Positions 28,861 to 37,702 are shown, counted from the first letter of the stretch. The stretch is DNA of 64,000 bases from an uncultured Paracoccaceae bacterium (GCA_947500135.1 CANMQX010000003.1:434001-498000), one strand, 5' to 3'. The notes: a model not told the origin generated them from the sequence alone. Numbers and translations: made by a program.

Positions 28861-29862
28861 ATGATCCAGACCCCTTATCTTTTGTTCCTTGGCGATGCGC
28901 CTGACCAGTTGGCCGCGAAGGTGGCCCAAGGCATCAAGGATTGGCGCCCGGAAAACGCCGTTGGCCAGTTCCGCATGAAAGGCTGCGGTGCCGATCTGGG
29001 GATCAATGACCTGACCCTGGCAGAGGCGAAAGCCGCCGGTGCCCAGACCCTTGTCATCGGTGTTGCCAATCGCGGCGGCTACATTTCCAAGGAGTGGAAA
29101 GAGGTTCTGGTTGAAGCCTTGCGCATGGGGTTCGACATCGCGTCAGGCCTGCATAACCTATTGCGCGATGAGGATGAGCTGGTCGCCGCGGCCCGTGTGA
29201 ATGGCCGCACCTTGTTCGACGTGCGTATACCGTCAGTTGCTTACCCGATTGCTAACGGCAAGTCCCGCACCGGCAAACGCTGTCTGGCAATCGGGACCGA
29301 TTGTTCGGTGGGCAAGATGTATACCGGCCTCGCCATGGATGCAGAAATGCAGAAGCGCGGCCTGAAATCCACCTTCCGTCCAACTGGACAGACCGGCATT
29401 TTGATCACTGGTGGTGGTGTGCCACTGGACGCTGTCATTGCCGATTTCATGGCGGGTGCGGTTGAATATCTGACCCCAGACAATGACCCCGATCATTGGG
29501 ACCATATCGAAGGGCAGGGGAGCCTGTTTCATGTGTCCTATTCCGGTGTCACCATGGCCCTGATCCATGGTGGTCAGCCTGATGCCCTGATCCTCGCGCA
29601 TGAACCGACCCGCACCCATATGCGCGGTCTGCCCGATTATGATCTGCCCAGCCTTGAGACATTGCGCGACACTGCATTGCCAATCGCCCGCGTTGCCAAC
29701 CCAGACTGCCAAATCATTGGTATTTCAATAAATTCACAGCATTTACCAGAGGATGAGGCACTGGAATACATGGCCGGGATCGAGGCGCGCATGGGTCTGC
29801 CGACGGTGGATACATATCGGCAAGGTGCTGCGCGGCTGGTGGATGCCCTGATTTCACTTTAA
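28861..29862 (+). CDS. dgcN: D-glutamate N-acetyltransferase (DUF1611)
   Basis: A 333-residue protein of the DUF1611 family, recently shown in marine bacteria to be DgcN, which acetylates D-glutamate in D-glutamate catabolism. The N-terminal Rossmann-like domain has GVANRGGYIS. The C-terminal P-loop domain has LAIGTDCSVGKMYTGLAM, and then PTGQTGILITGGGVPLDAV. ATG at 28861 is preceded by GGAG seven bases away and is followed by MIQTPYLLFLGDAP; the GTG-started upstream extension is rejected. Neighbours dgcA and a D-amino acid transaminase support the assignment. Confidence 0.9.
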   Translation: MIQTPYLLFLGDAPDQLAAKVAQGIKDWRPENAVGQFRMKGCGADLGINDLTLAEAKAAGAQTLVIGVANRGGYISKEWKEVLVEALRMGFDIASGLHNLLRDEDELVAAARVNGRTLFDVRIPSVAYPIANGKSRTGKRCLAIGTDCSVGKMYTGLAMDAEMQKRGLKSTFRPTGQTGILITGGGVPLDAVIADFMAGAVEYLTPDNDPDHWDHIEGQGSLFHVSYSGVTMALIHGGQPDALILAHEPTRTHMRGLPDYDLPSLETLRDTALPIARVANPDCQIIGISINSQHLPEDEALEYMAGIEARMGLPTVDTYRQGAARLVDALISL

Positions 29863-29904
29863 TGCCTTCGGCGAGAGTATTTTTGGCAAAATGATGGGAC
29901 GAGA

Positions 29905-30861
29905 ATGCAGATCGATGTAAGGCATGATGTCTTTGCGCTGGCGCAGGTTTTCACAATCAGTCGCGGATCGCGGACCGAGGCGAAAGTGCTGACGGTGACT
30001 GTGGATGGGCAGGGCCGTGGCGAATGCGTGCCCTATGCCAGATATGGTGAAACGCTGGACAGTGTCACGGCGCAGATTGCCGGACTGCCAGAGACGCTGA
30101 CCCGTGTCGGTTTGCAGGAATTGTTGCCTGCTGGTGCCGCCCGCAATGCCGTTGATTGTGCCTTATGGGATCTGGAAGCCAAACAGGCGGGTAAGCGTGT
30201 TTGGGATCTGATCGGGATGCCCGCGCCTGGCCCGGAGGTCACCGCCTATACCTTGTCCCTAGACACGCCTGAGGTCATGGAACGTCAGGCGGCCCAGCAC
30301 GCCAAACGTCCGTTATTAAAGATAAAACTGGGCACACCCGATGATATGGCACGGCTAGAGGCCGTGCGCCGTGGTGCCCCCGATGCCCCGATTATTGTGG
30401 ATGCAAATGAAGGCTGGACCGCCGAAGTTTATGCCGAGCTTGCCCCGCACCTGATACGTCTTGGCGTGCAGATGGTCGAACAGCCCTTGCCTGCTGATGC
30501 CGACGACATGCTGGGCGAAATCGCCCGCCCGCTGCCGGTTTGTGCTGATGAAAGCTGTCATGATCGCGCCAGCCTGCCGGGGTTGCGCGGCAAATATGAT
30601 GTGGTGAATATCAAGCTGGACAAGACCGGTGGCCTGACCGAGGCTTTGGCCTTGAAAGAACAAGCTATATCAGATGGTTACGCTGTGATGATTGGCTGCA
30701 TGTTGGGATCATCGTTGGCCATGGCACCGGCCACATTGCTGGCGCAGGGTGTGGCATTTACCGATCTGGATGGGCCGCTTTTGCTGGCCGAGGACCGCGC
30801 GACGCCGTTGCAATTTGATGCAGACGGGGTGCATCCGCCTGTTGCCGCCTTGTGGGGCTGA
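29905..30861 (+). CDS. dgcA: N-acetyl-D-glutamate racemase (enolase superfamily)
   Basis: A 318-residue enolase-superfamily member of the dipeptide-epimerase subgroup. The catalytic Lys pair is in LLKIKLGTP; metal ligands are in VDANEGW, VEQPLPAD and CADESCHD; the second Lys is in NIKLDKTGG. Alone it would be called a dipeptide epimerase, but pairing with dgcN points to DgcA, which converts N-acetyl-D-glutamate to N-acetyl-L-glutamate. It begins 42 bases after dgcN. Confidence 0.88.
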   Translation: MQIDVRHDVFALAQVFTISRGSRTEAKVLTVTVDGQGRGECVPYARYGETLDSVTAQIAGLPETLTRVGLQELLPAGAARNAVDCALWDLEAKQAGKRVWDLIGMPAPGPEVTAYTLSLDTPEVMERQAAQHAKRPLLKIKLGTPDDMARLEAVRRGAPDAPIIVDANEGWTAEVYAELAPHLIRLGVQMVEQPLPADADDMLGEIARPLPVCADESCHDRASLPGLRGKYDVVNIKLDKTGGLTEALALKEQAISDGYAVMIGCMLGSSLAMAPATLLAQGVAFTDLDGPLLLAEDRATPLQFDADGVHPPVAALWG

Positions 30862-30929
30862 ACGATCTGTCTTGACCTCACCCGTAAATCATCGGACGAA
30901 CGAAGCGATTGATCAAAGGGAGCATATCA

Positions 30930-31793
30930 ATGACCCGCACAGTTTATGTTAACGGCGCGTACCTGCCTGAGAATGAAGCAAAAATCTCGATCTTTGATCG
31001 CGGGTTTCTGATGGCTGATGGCGTCTATGAGGTCACATCGGTTCTGGATGGCAAGCTGATTGACTTCGCTGGTCATGCCAAACGGTTGGAGCGGTCCTTG
31101 GGTGAGTTGGATATGCGGCATCCTGAATGCCTGCCTAACCTGTTGGAAATACATCGTGAATTGGTTCGTTTGAATGGCATTGAGGAAGGGATGGTTTATT
31201 TGCAGATCACCCGTGGTGCGCCCGATGACCGTGATTTCGTGTTTCCTGATCCCGAGACGACAGAGCCGACCGTGGTTCTGTTTACCCAGAATAAACCCGG
31301 CCTTGCCGATAGCCCCGTTGCCAAGAAGGGCATCAAGGTGATTTCGATCGAAGACCAGCGCTGGGCCCGCCGCGATATCAAGACGGTGCAGCTCTTGTTC
31401 CCGTCCATGGGCAAGATGATGGCCAAGGCCGCCGGTGCGGATGATGCCTGGATGGTTGAAGATGGTGCCGTGACAGAAGGCACATCAAACAACGCCTATA
31501 TCATTAAGAACAATACGATAATTACCCGCCATCTGGGCAATGAAATCCTGCATGGGATCACCCGCGCCGCCGTTTTGCGCTTTGCCAAGGAGGCGCAGAT
31601 GAAAGTGGAGGAACGCAGCTTTACTATCGCGGAGGCCCAGGAGGCTGATGAGGCGTTCATCACCTCGGCCAGTACATTTGTGATGCCGGTGGTTGAGATT
31701 GACGGTGCTGCGATTGGTGCGGGGGCGCCAGGCCCTGTTGCGGCCCGGCTGCGCGAGATTTATCTGGACGAAAGCCGCAAAGTCGCCATCTGA
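30930..31793 (+). CDS. D-amino-acid transaminase (class IV aminotransferase)
   Basis: A 287-residue PLP enzyme close to Dat. It has the start NGAYLPENEAKISIFDRGFLMADGVYEV, the PLP-binding Lys in RRDIKTVQLLFP, and GAVTEGTSNNAYI. D-AAT interconverts D-alanine, D-glutamate and 2-oxo acids. ATG at 30930 has AGGGAG about eight bases before it. It is third in the dgcN-dgcA run, which suggests it channels other D-amino acids into D-glutamate; this is inferred. Confidence 0.92.
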   Translation: MTRTVYVNGAYLPENEAKISIFDRGFLMADGVYEVTSVLDGKLIDFAGHAKRLERSLGELDMRHPECLPNLLEIHRELVRLNGIEEGMVYLQITRGAPDDRDFVFPDPETTEPTVVLFTQNKPGLADSPVAKKGIKVISIEDQRWARRDIKTVQLLFPSMGKMMAKAAGADDAWMVEDGAVTEGTSNNAYIIKNNTIITRHLGNEILHGITRAAVLRFAKEAQMKVEERSFTIAEAQEADEAFITSASTFVMPVVEIDGAAIGAGAPGPVAARLREIYLDESRKVAI

Positions 31794-31798
31794 CCATG

Positions 31799-31942
31799 CA
31801 ACGTTCGGTGGGGGGGCGGTGTGGCGCAACACCCGCACATGGCCGGATTTGCCGAATCACGTGTTAATGCAGGGATTTTGGCCAAAAATGCCGGTCTGCA
31901 AAGCGTCGGCCAGACGTCGGCAAAACGTCGGACCCCTGCGGG
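31799..31942 (-). repeat. Dispersed ~140-bp repeat, copy 2 (inverted relative to copy 1)
   Basis: The reverse complement of this segment matches 3009-3142: the GGTCCGACGTTTTGCCGACG and GCCGACGCTTTGCAGACCGG blocks and the terminal CCCCACCGAACGTTGC are shared, with a less similar middle. It lies just after the D-amino acid transaminase stop and before the TerB stop, in the gap between convergent genes. A short open frame in it encodes a Cys-Lys-Ala/Arg-rich peptide, but the same peptide appears at copy 1 only because the repeat is shared. Confidence 0.75.
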
Positions 31943-31990
31943 CAGAATTGCCTGATTAATCCAGCGTCCGCCGTATGTATTAATGCAGCA

Positions 31991-32452
31991 TTAAGAATTG
32001 TCGGGCGGTGCTGCGTCGCGTGCGGCCACTTGCAATTCGCGGGCGCGGGCGGGCGATATGCCCAGCACATCTTCGATCTGGTGCAGCAGCCTGTCTTCTT
32101 CGCTATGTTTGATCCCGTCCGCATAGACCACAGCCCAAAGTGCGCGCAGCGTCGCCTCGCGTTCATCCTTGCTGATCGCGTCCTTGATAATGGCCGCGAT
32201 TTCGCTGGTGTCGGGCATTTCGGCCTCCAGCCTTTCGCAAGAGGCGCGGTATTTGGCGGCCTCGACCGGGTCGAGATCGTGGCGCTTGCCCAGCACCTTG
32301 TCGATCAGCTGGATTTCTTCGAAAAGATACGCATTATCAGCCTTGGCTGCCCTGACCAAAAGGGCACCCATCGCATGGCCTGCATCGGCCTCTGGCAGCG
32401 GTGTTTCATATCCGCTGGGATTGCGGAGAAACGAGAGCAGACCTTCGAACAT
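31991..32452 (-). CDS. TerB-family tellurite-resistance-like protein
   Basis: A 153-residue helical protein with the TerB/DjlA-like pattern: AMGALLVRAAKADNAYLFEEIQLIDKVL, then ALWAVVYADGIKHSEEDRLLHQIEDVLGIS. The acidic residues within the helical repeats bind a divalent metal in characterised TerB. No other ter gene is near, so a tellurite role should not be assumed. It is divergent from the H-NOX gene. Confidence 0.88.
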   Translation of the reverse strand: MFEGLLSFLRNPSGYETPLPEADAGHAMGALLVRAAKADNAYLFEEIQLIDKVLGKRHDLDPVEAAKYRASCERLEAEMPDTSEIAAIIKDAISKDEREATLRALWAVVYADGIKHSEEDRLLHQIEDVLGISPARARELQVAARDAAPPDNS

Positions 32453-32600
32453 CGCAACGCCCTATCTTGATGACTTTCCCAAGATTAACGGCATTGCGCA
32501 GTGACGGTAAAGGCCGTTGTCGGCTGCCGGCGCATCCTGCTTAATACAAAAACAAATCTTTCCCTCTATAACGTCTTTTTAGGCTGAAACGAGGCGTCGC

Positions 32601-33149
32601 ATGTATGGAATGGTGAATGAAGGTCTGCGCATATTTGTTGAAAAAGAGCATGGATCAGATATGTGGCGCGAGGTCTGTGACATGGCCGGCGTTGAGGCAA
32701 CGAAGTTTGAGCGCATGACCAGTTATCATGACGCGGTCACATATGCGCTGGTTGGCGCGGTTTGCCAGAAAACCGGGAAATCGGCTGATGAAGTGCTGCA
32801 GCCTTTCGGATCATATTGGGTGGATTTTGCAGGCCAGTCGAATTTCGGTACATTTCTTCGATTGGCTGGCAACACATTTGTTGAACGGATCAAAGGGCTT
32901 GACGACATGCATGACAGTATTCTGCTGTCGATGCCGCATCTCAAACCACCATCTTTCGAGATCGCGGAGATTGGTGCCGATACTTATGAACTATCCTATT
33001 ATTCCGAACGCGAGGGGCTTTCCCCGATGGTCATCGGTCTGTTGTACGGTCTGGCCGCCGAAACGAAAGAAAAGATCAAGGTTGAACAGACGGTCCAAAA
33101 GGCTGCTGTGTCGGACCCGGATGTGTTCGAGGTAACGCTTCTCCGGTGA
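32601..33149 (+). CDS. H-NOX heme nitric oxide sensor
   Basis: A 182-residue heme sensor. The proximal heme ligand is His104 (GLDDMHDSIL), and the heme-propionate YxSxR motif is Y133-S135-R137 (LSYYSEREGL). The start MYGMVNEGLRIFVEKEHG and MPHLKPPSFEI are typical. Stand-alone bacterial H-NOX proteins bind nitric oxide and control partner kinases or cyclic-di-GMP enzymes. The gene overlaps the next one by 4 bp (GTGA), which encodes such a partner. GAGG about seven bases before the ATG. Confidence 0.95.
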   Translation: MYGMVNEGLRIFVEKEHGSDMWREVCDMAGVEATKFERMTSYHDAVTYALVGAVCQKTGKSADEVLQPFGSYWVDFAGQSNFGTFLRLAGNTFVERIKGLDDMHDSILLSMPHLKPPSFEIAEIGADTYELSYYSEREGLSPMVIGLLYGLAAETKEKIKVEQTVQKAAVSDPDVFEVTLLR

Positions 33150-34996
33150 ACCAGATGGGTAATCACCCAAGGACACAGCCCCTGTCAGATGACGCGCTGG
33201 TGTTGGACGTGACAACAGTTGCACAGCTGATGCCGTTGCACCTTGTCCTCGACTGGGCTGGAAAGATCATATCGATGGGGCCGACCCTGCGGACGGTGAT
33301 GGGTGACGGCATCGGGGGCAAGGCGTTTTTTGATGTGTTTCGCGTCGAACGCCCCCGTCATGTGCAGCAGATTGCGCATGTGCGCAGCAGAGCGGGCAAG
33401 AAGCTGGTATTGGCTGGGCAAGGCGTCGATGGGGAACGGGTTGGTTTTCGGGCGATGCCGGTTCTGCTATCTGATGACAGCGGCCGGGTCATCATTGACC
33501 TTTCATTTGGCGAAAATTTTGCCGAGGCGATTGCGCGGTACGCCTTGACCAGTGCCAATTTCAAGCCGAACGACCTGTCAATCGACCTGCTGTATAGTTT
33601 CGAGATTCAGCGCAACTTGTTGAAAGACAGCGAAACCATGGCCGATGCGCTGAAGGCCGCCAAAGCCGAGGCCGAAGATATTGCCATGCGTGACCCGGTC
33701 ACCGGGCTGGGCAATCGCCGCGCACTTCAGATGCAGTTGGACAAGGCCCTGTCGGGTGAGCTTGGCCAAGGTCCGGTCGTCCTGATGATGGTTGACCTAG
33801 ATAAGTTCAAAGAGGTCAATGATGATTTCGGACATGCGGCCGGCGACATCGTTTTGCGTCATACCGCCACTTGCCTATCGGCGCTCGCAGGCCACGAGGG
33901 ATTTGCCGCCCGTATGGGCGGTGACGAATTTGCACTGTTTTTGCGGATGGATCAGGCGATGATCGGTGCCATGTCACAACAATTGTTGTCAGCCATAGCA
34001 TCAAAGATAAGCATCGACGGGATTAAATATGCCACATCGGCGAGCCTTGGCTATCTGAGTTTTGAGCCGGGCGAGGATATGTCGGCTGACCAACTGCTCA
34101 GCCAGGCTGATATCGCACTTTACCATGCCAAGGGAACAGACACCCGTATCGCCGCAGTTACCCCGGAGTTGTTGCAGAGATTTGGTCAGCAGAAGGCGCT
34201 GACGCTGGATGTTCAGCGCGCGCTGAAGCAAGAGGAGTTCGTGCCCCATTTCCATCCGCAGATCGATATGGAAAGCGGCGACGTGGTCGGCCTTGAGGCG
34301 CTGGCGCGCTGGAACCATCCGCAAAGGGGCGTCGTTTCGCCCGCTGGTTTTCTGGACGTTGCGGCCAAATCCAACCTTCTTCTGCTTTTGGACCAGCAAG
34401 TCCGACTGCGCGCATTATCCCAGTTTGCCCGGCTGTCGCGCCTCTTGCCGGATGGGGCGACCTTGTCCTTGAACATTACTGCTGCAAAACTCAGGACCGA
34501 TGACTTTGTCAGCGACTTGCAGCGAGAGGTGAAAGCGGCGGGTTTGGTGCCCGGGCAGATCAAGCTGGAACTGCTTGAGACGATCTTTTTCGATGGCAAT
34601 GATTGCCCGTTTATTCACCAGTGCACTGCCTTGCGTCAGGCGGGTTTTGGGCTGGCGCTGGACGATTTTGGCACTGGGCGGGCGTCGATTTCGACCTTGA
34701 TCGACGCGCCCATTTCGATGCTGAAGATTGATCGGTCCTTTGTGACCGGGATCGACCAAAGCGACCGTTTGCGCCAAATCACCGGGGCGATCATCCGGAT
34801 GGCCTATCATATTCGTCTGGCTGTGCTGGCAGAAGGCGTGGAAAACGCCGCTGAATTGCAGGTGCTTTCCGATTTGGGCTGCCAATATGTGCAAGGTTAT
34901 CATTTCGCAAAACCGATGGATGCGACGGCGCTGGCGCTTTGGTTGGAGCAGGGCGGGCATGGTCATACGCCGTCAACCTTGGTTGTCCCTGATTGA
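33146..34996 (+). CDS. H-NOX-associated GGDEF-EAL cyclic-di-GMP enzyme
   Basis: A 616-residue cytosolic protein. The N-terminal 150 residues carry the H-NOX-associated (HNOBA) domain with MPLHLVLDWAGKIISMG, followed by a helical linker rich in Ala, Lys and Glu (about 170-195). The GGDEF domain keeps GGDEF (258-262) in full, and the EAL domain keeps EAL (384-386) and LALDDFGTGRASIS. So diguanylate cyclase and phosphodiesterase activities are both plausible; heme-bound nitric oxide on the neighbouring H-NOX would set their balance. The GTG start overlaps the H-NOX stop. Confidence 0.94.
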   Translation: MNQMGNHPRTQPLSDDALVLDVTTVAQLMPLHLVLDWAGKIISMGPTLRTVMGDGIGGKAFFDVFRVERPRHVQQIAHVRSRAGKKLVLAGQGVDGERVGFRAMPVLLSDDSGRVIIDLSFGENFAEAIARYALTSANFKPNDLSIDLLYSFEIQRNLLKDSETMADALKAAKAEAEDIAMRDPVTGLGNRRALQMQLDKALSGELGQGPVVLMMVDLDKFKEVNDDFGHAAGDIVLRHTATCLSALAGHEGFAARMGGDEFALFLRMDQAMIGAMSQQLLSAIASKISIDGIKYATSASLGYLSFEPGEDMSADQLLSQADIALYHAKGTDTRIAAVTPELLQRFGQQKALTLDVQRALKQEEFVPHFHPQIDMESGDVVGLEALARWNHPQRGVVSPAGFLDVAAKSNLLLLLDQQVRLRALSQFARLSRLLPDGATLSLNITAAKLRTDDFVSDLQREVKAAGLVPGQIKLELLETIFFDGNDCPFIHQCTALRQAGFGLALDDFGTGRASISTLIDAPISMLKIDRSFVTGIDQSDRLRQITGAIIRMAYHIRLAVLAEGVENAAELQVLSDLGCQYVQGYHFAKPMDATALALWLEQGGHGHTPSTLVVPD

Positions 34997-35005
34997 TATG
35001 GTGCG

Positions 35006-35060
35006 CGCCGGTGCGGCTGACCCGCATTTACGGGTTGCCCACCGATGGCGCGTTTTTTGC
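35006..35060 (+). terminator. Possible terminator after the GGDEF-EAL gene
   Basis: CGCGCC...GGTG (35006-35015) can pair with CACC...GGCGCG (35042-35054) with a 3-base bulge, enclosing an inner ACCCG/CGGGT hairpin, followed by six T (35055-35060). The interruptions make this less certain than the other terminators. Confidence 0.45.
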
Positions 35061-35137
35061 CGTAAAGGCTGCCAATTGCGTTGATTTTGATCCTGTCTGG
35101 TCTAGTTATCTACCCCAAGATCAAGGGGAGGATTACT

Positions 35138-36679
35138 GTGTCACACACCATCAAAAACTTGCTGAGCGGGCATCCCGAGGACGGGCCCGCCATCGGTGCG
35201 CCAGATCGCGATTGGCTGAGCTATGGCGGCCTGCGTGCGCTTGCCGTTGACGTGCGCCAGCAGCTTCACGCGGCCGGTGTGGGTCGTGGTGACCGGGTGG
35301 CGATTGTACTGCCCAATGGACCGGAAATGGCCGCTGCTTTTGTGACAGTCGCGCAGGCCGCCACGACTGCCCCCCTGAACCCGGCCTACCGTGAAGATGA
35401 GTTTGCGTTTTATATCGATGACCTGAAAGCCAAGGCTGTCATTCTGGCCGCAGATGAAGATGGCCCGGCCTATGCCGCTGCGTCCCGGCTGGGTGTCACG
35501 ATCCTGCGTCTGCAGGTTGATGCGACACAGCCTGCGGGCCATTTTGCGCTCCGCGCTGAAGGCGCTGGCGACACGGCTGATGCGGATGAGCCGGGTGCGG
35601 AAGATGTGGCCTTGATCCTGCATACATCCGGCACAACCTCGCGCCCCAAGATCGTGCCACTATTGCAGTCAAATGTCGCCGCCTCTGCCCATAATATCGC
35701 GTCATCGCTGGCGCTGACGGCTGATGATCGTTGCCTGAATGTGATGCCGCTTTTTCATATTCACGGCCTACTGGCGGCAGTTTCGGCGACATTGGCCACG
35801 GGTGGTCAGGTCTGGTGCGCGCCGGGCTTTGACGCGTTACGCTTTTTCGGCTGGCTGCGGGATGCCGACCCGACATGGTACACGGCTGTGCCCACGATGC
35901 ATCAGGCGATCCTGTCGCGTGCGGGTCGTAATGCCGATGTGATTGCCAATGCGCGATTGCGGTTCTTGCGGTCATCGTCGGCGTCATTGCCCGGCCCGGT
36001 GATGGAAAAACTGTTCGAAACCTTTGGCGCGCCCGTCGTCGAAGGCTACGGCATGACCGAGGCCGCGCATCAGATGTGTTCGAACCCGTTGAAGCCCGGG
36101 TCGCAGAAACCCGGTGCTGTCGGCCTGCCTGCAGGACCTGAAGTGCGTATCGCGGATGAGGTCGATCCTGTGCTGACTGATGGCGGTGTGGGGGAGGTGG
36201 TGATTTCTGGCCCCAACGTGACCCCCGGTTACGAGGGTAATCCCGAGGCCAATGCCAAGAATTTCTTTGAGGTGGATGGCCAGCGCTGGTTCCGCACGGG
36301 TGATCAGGGCACGTTTGACGATGATGGCTATCTGATCCTGACCGGTCGTTTGAAAGAGATTATCAATCGTGGCGGTGAAAAGGTCAGCCCGTTGGAGGTG
36401 GATGGTGTGCTGTCCGCCCATCCGGCCATTGCGCAGGTTGTCACTTTTGCCTTGCCGCATCCCAAACTGGGTGAGGAAGTTGCCGCCGCCGTTGTGCTGC
36501 GCGAGGGGGAAGACGTGACAGATCGTGATGTCCGCGATTTTGCCAAGGAGCGCCTTGCCGATTTCAAGGTGCCCCGCAAAGTGATCATTCTGGATGAGAT
36601 CCCGAAGGGTGCCACCGGCAAGTTGCAGCGCATCGGGCTGGCCGAAAAGCTGGGTCTGGTTGAAGAGGCTGCATCATGA
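35138..36679 (+). CDS. AMP-dependent acyl-CoA synthetase, oxalyl-CoA-synthetase-like
   Basis: A 513-residue adenylate-forming enzyme. It has ILHTSGTTSRPKIVPLLQSN (P-loop), NVMPLFHIHGLLAAV, WYTAVPTMHQAIL, VEGYGMTEAAHQMCSNP, RTGDQG, GRLKEIINRGGEKVSP and the C-terminal IPKGATGKLQRI catalytic Lys. The AVPTMHQAIL motif and length are those of Pcs60/AAE3 oxalate-CoA ligases, but substrate is inferred. The GTG at 35138 has AGGGGAGG before it. It overlaps the next gene by 4 bp. Confidence 0.88.
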   Translation: MSHTIKNLLSGHPEDGPAIGAPDRDWLSYGGLRALAVDVRQQLHAAGVGRGDRVAIVLPNGPEMAAAFVTVAQAATTAPLNPAYREDEFAFYIDDLKAKAVILAADEDGPAYAAASRLGVTILRLQVDATQPAGHFALRAEGAGDTADADEPGAEDVALILHTSGTTSRPKIVPLLQSNVAASAHNIASSLALTADDRCLNVMPLFHIHGLLAAVSATLATGGQVWCAPGFDALRFFGWLRDADPTWYTAVPTMHQAILSRAGRNADVIANARLRFLRSSSASLPGPVMEKLFETFGAPVVEGYGMTEAAHQMCSNPLKPGSQKPGAVGLPAGPEVRIADEVDPVLTDGGVGEVVISGPNVTPGYEGNPEANAKNFFEVDGQRWFRTGDQGTFDDDGYLILTGRLKEIINRGGEKVSPLEVDGVLSAHPAIAQVVTFALPHPKLGEEVAAAVVLREGEDVTDRDVRDFAKERLADFKVPRKVIILDEIPKGATGKLQRIGLAEKLGLVEEAAS

Positions 36680-37650
36680 AGATCTGTATCTTCGGGGCGG
36701 GTGCGATTGGCGGCTATATGGGGGCCAAGCTGGCAGAGGCCGGTGCTGATGTCAGCCTTGTTGCCCGTGGCCCGCATCTGGCCGCGATGCGCGAGAATGG
36801 TCTGACATTGATCGAAGGGGGCGTGTCGAAAACCCTGCCGGTGACCGTGTCCGAAGACCCTGCCGATCTGGGCCCGCAGGATTATGTGATTGTCACGTTG
36901 AAGGCCCATTCGGTGCCGCCTGTGGTGGACAAGATGCTGCCGTTGATTGGTGAGGGTACGACAATTGTATCGGGTGTGAATGGTGTGCCCTGGTGGTATT
37001 TTCACAAGATTGGTGGTGATCTGGACGGCACGCGGTTGGCCAGTGTTGACCCGGGCAATGCACAATGGGACGGGTTTGGCCCAGACAATGTGCTGGGCTG
37101 TGTTGTGTATCCGGCAGCTGAGGTCAGCGAGCCTGGTGTGATCAACCATATCGAAGGCAACCGGTTTTCGCTGGGCGAGCCTTCTGGCGAGAAATCTGAG
37201 CGCGCCATGGCATTGTCTAAGGCGCTGAGTGCTGCTGGTCTGAAAGCCCCTGTTCGTCCCAAGATCAGGGATGAGATTTGGGTGAAGTTGTGGGGTAACC
37301 TGTCGTTCAATCCGATCTCTGCCCTGACCCATGCCACCCTTGATGTGTTGTGTACCGAACCCGGCACCCGCGATGTCGCCCGCAACATGATGCTGGAAGC
37401 CCAGACCATTGCTGAGAAGCTGGGTGTGAAGTTCCCGATTGATGTGGATCGCCGCATTCAGGGCGGCGCGGATGTCGGCGCGCATCGCACGTCGATGTTG
37501 CAAGACCTTGATGCGGGCCGTCCGATGGAAATTGATGCGCTTGTCGGGTCAGTGCAGGAGCTGGGCCGGGTCACCGACACGCCGACGCCCACGATTGATA
37601 CTGTGCTTGCGCTGGTGCAGTTGCGCGGCAAGGTGGCCGGGCTTTACTAG
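36676..37650 (+). CDS. 2-Dehydropantoate 2-reductase family protein
   Basis: A 324-residue NADPH-dependent reductase with the Rossmann start MKICIFGAGAIGGYMGAKLAEAG and the characteristic active-site Lys/Asn pattern in RDEIWVKLWGNLSFNPISAL. PanE makes pantoate for coenzyme A, but this family has paralogues acting on other 2-oxo acids, and the overlap with a CoA ligase suggests a catabolic partner. The ATG overlaps the ligase stop. Confidence 0.9.
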   Translation: MKICIFGAGAIGGYMGAKLAEAGADVSLVARGPHLAAMRENGLTLIEGGVSKTLPVTVSEDPADLGPQDYVIVTLKAHSVPPVVDKMLPLIGEGTTIVSGVNGVPWWYFHKIGGDLDGTRLASVDPGNAQWDGFGPDNVLGCVVYPAAEVSEPGVINHIEGNRFSLGEPSGEKSERAMALSKALSAAGLKAPVRPKIRDEIWVKLWGNLSFNPISALTHATLDVLCTEPGTRDVARNMMLEAQTIAEKLGVKFPIDVDRRIQGGADVGAHRTSMLQDLDAGRPMEIDALVGSVQELGRVTDTPTPTIDTVLALVQLRGKVAGLY

Positions 37651-37673
37651 AATTGTCGCGCAGGCAGATTTGA

Positions 37674-37702
37674 GAGCCGGTGTTTCTACGCCGGCTCTTT
37701 TT
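37674..37702 (+). terminator. Rho-independent terminator overlapping the tctA 3' end
   Basis: GAGCCGGTG (37674-37682) pairs with CGCCGGCTC (37689-37697), one G-T wobble, around TTTCTA, followed by TTTTT. It ends the plus-strand ligase/reductase transcript, yet bases from 37686 on are the last codons of tctA on the minus strand. Confidence 0.8.

Noticed and set aside
36328..37503. A 391-codon antisense frame over the ligase/reductase pair
   Set aside because: His, Arg and Gln-rich translation with no motif; both plus-strand genes are intact families.
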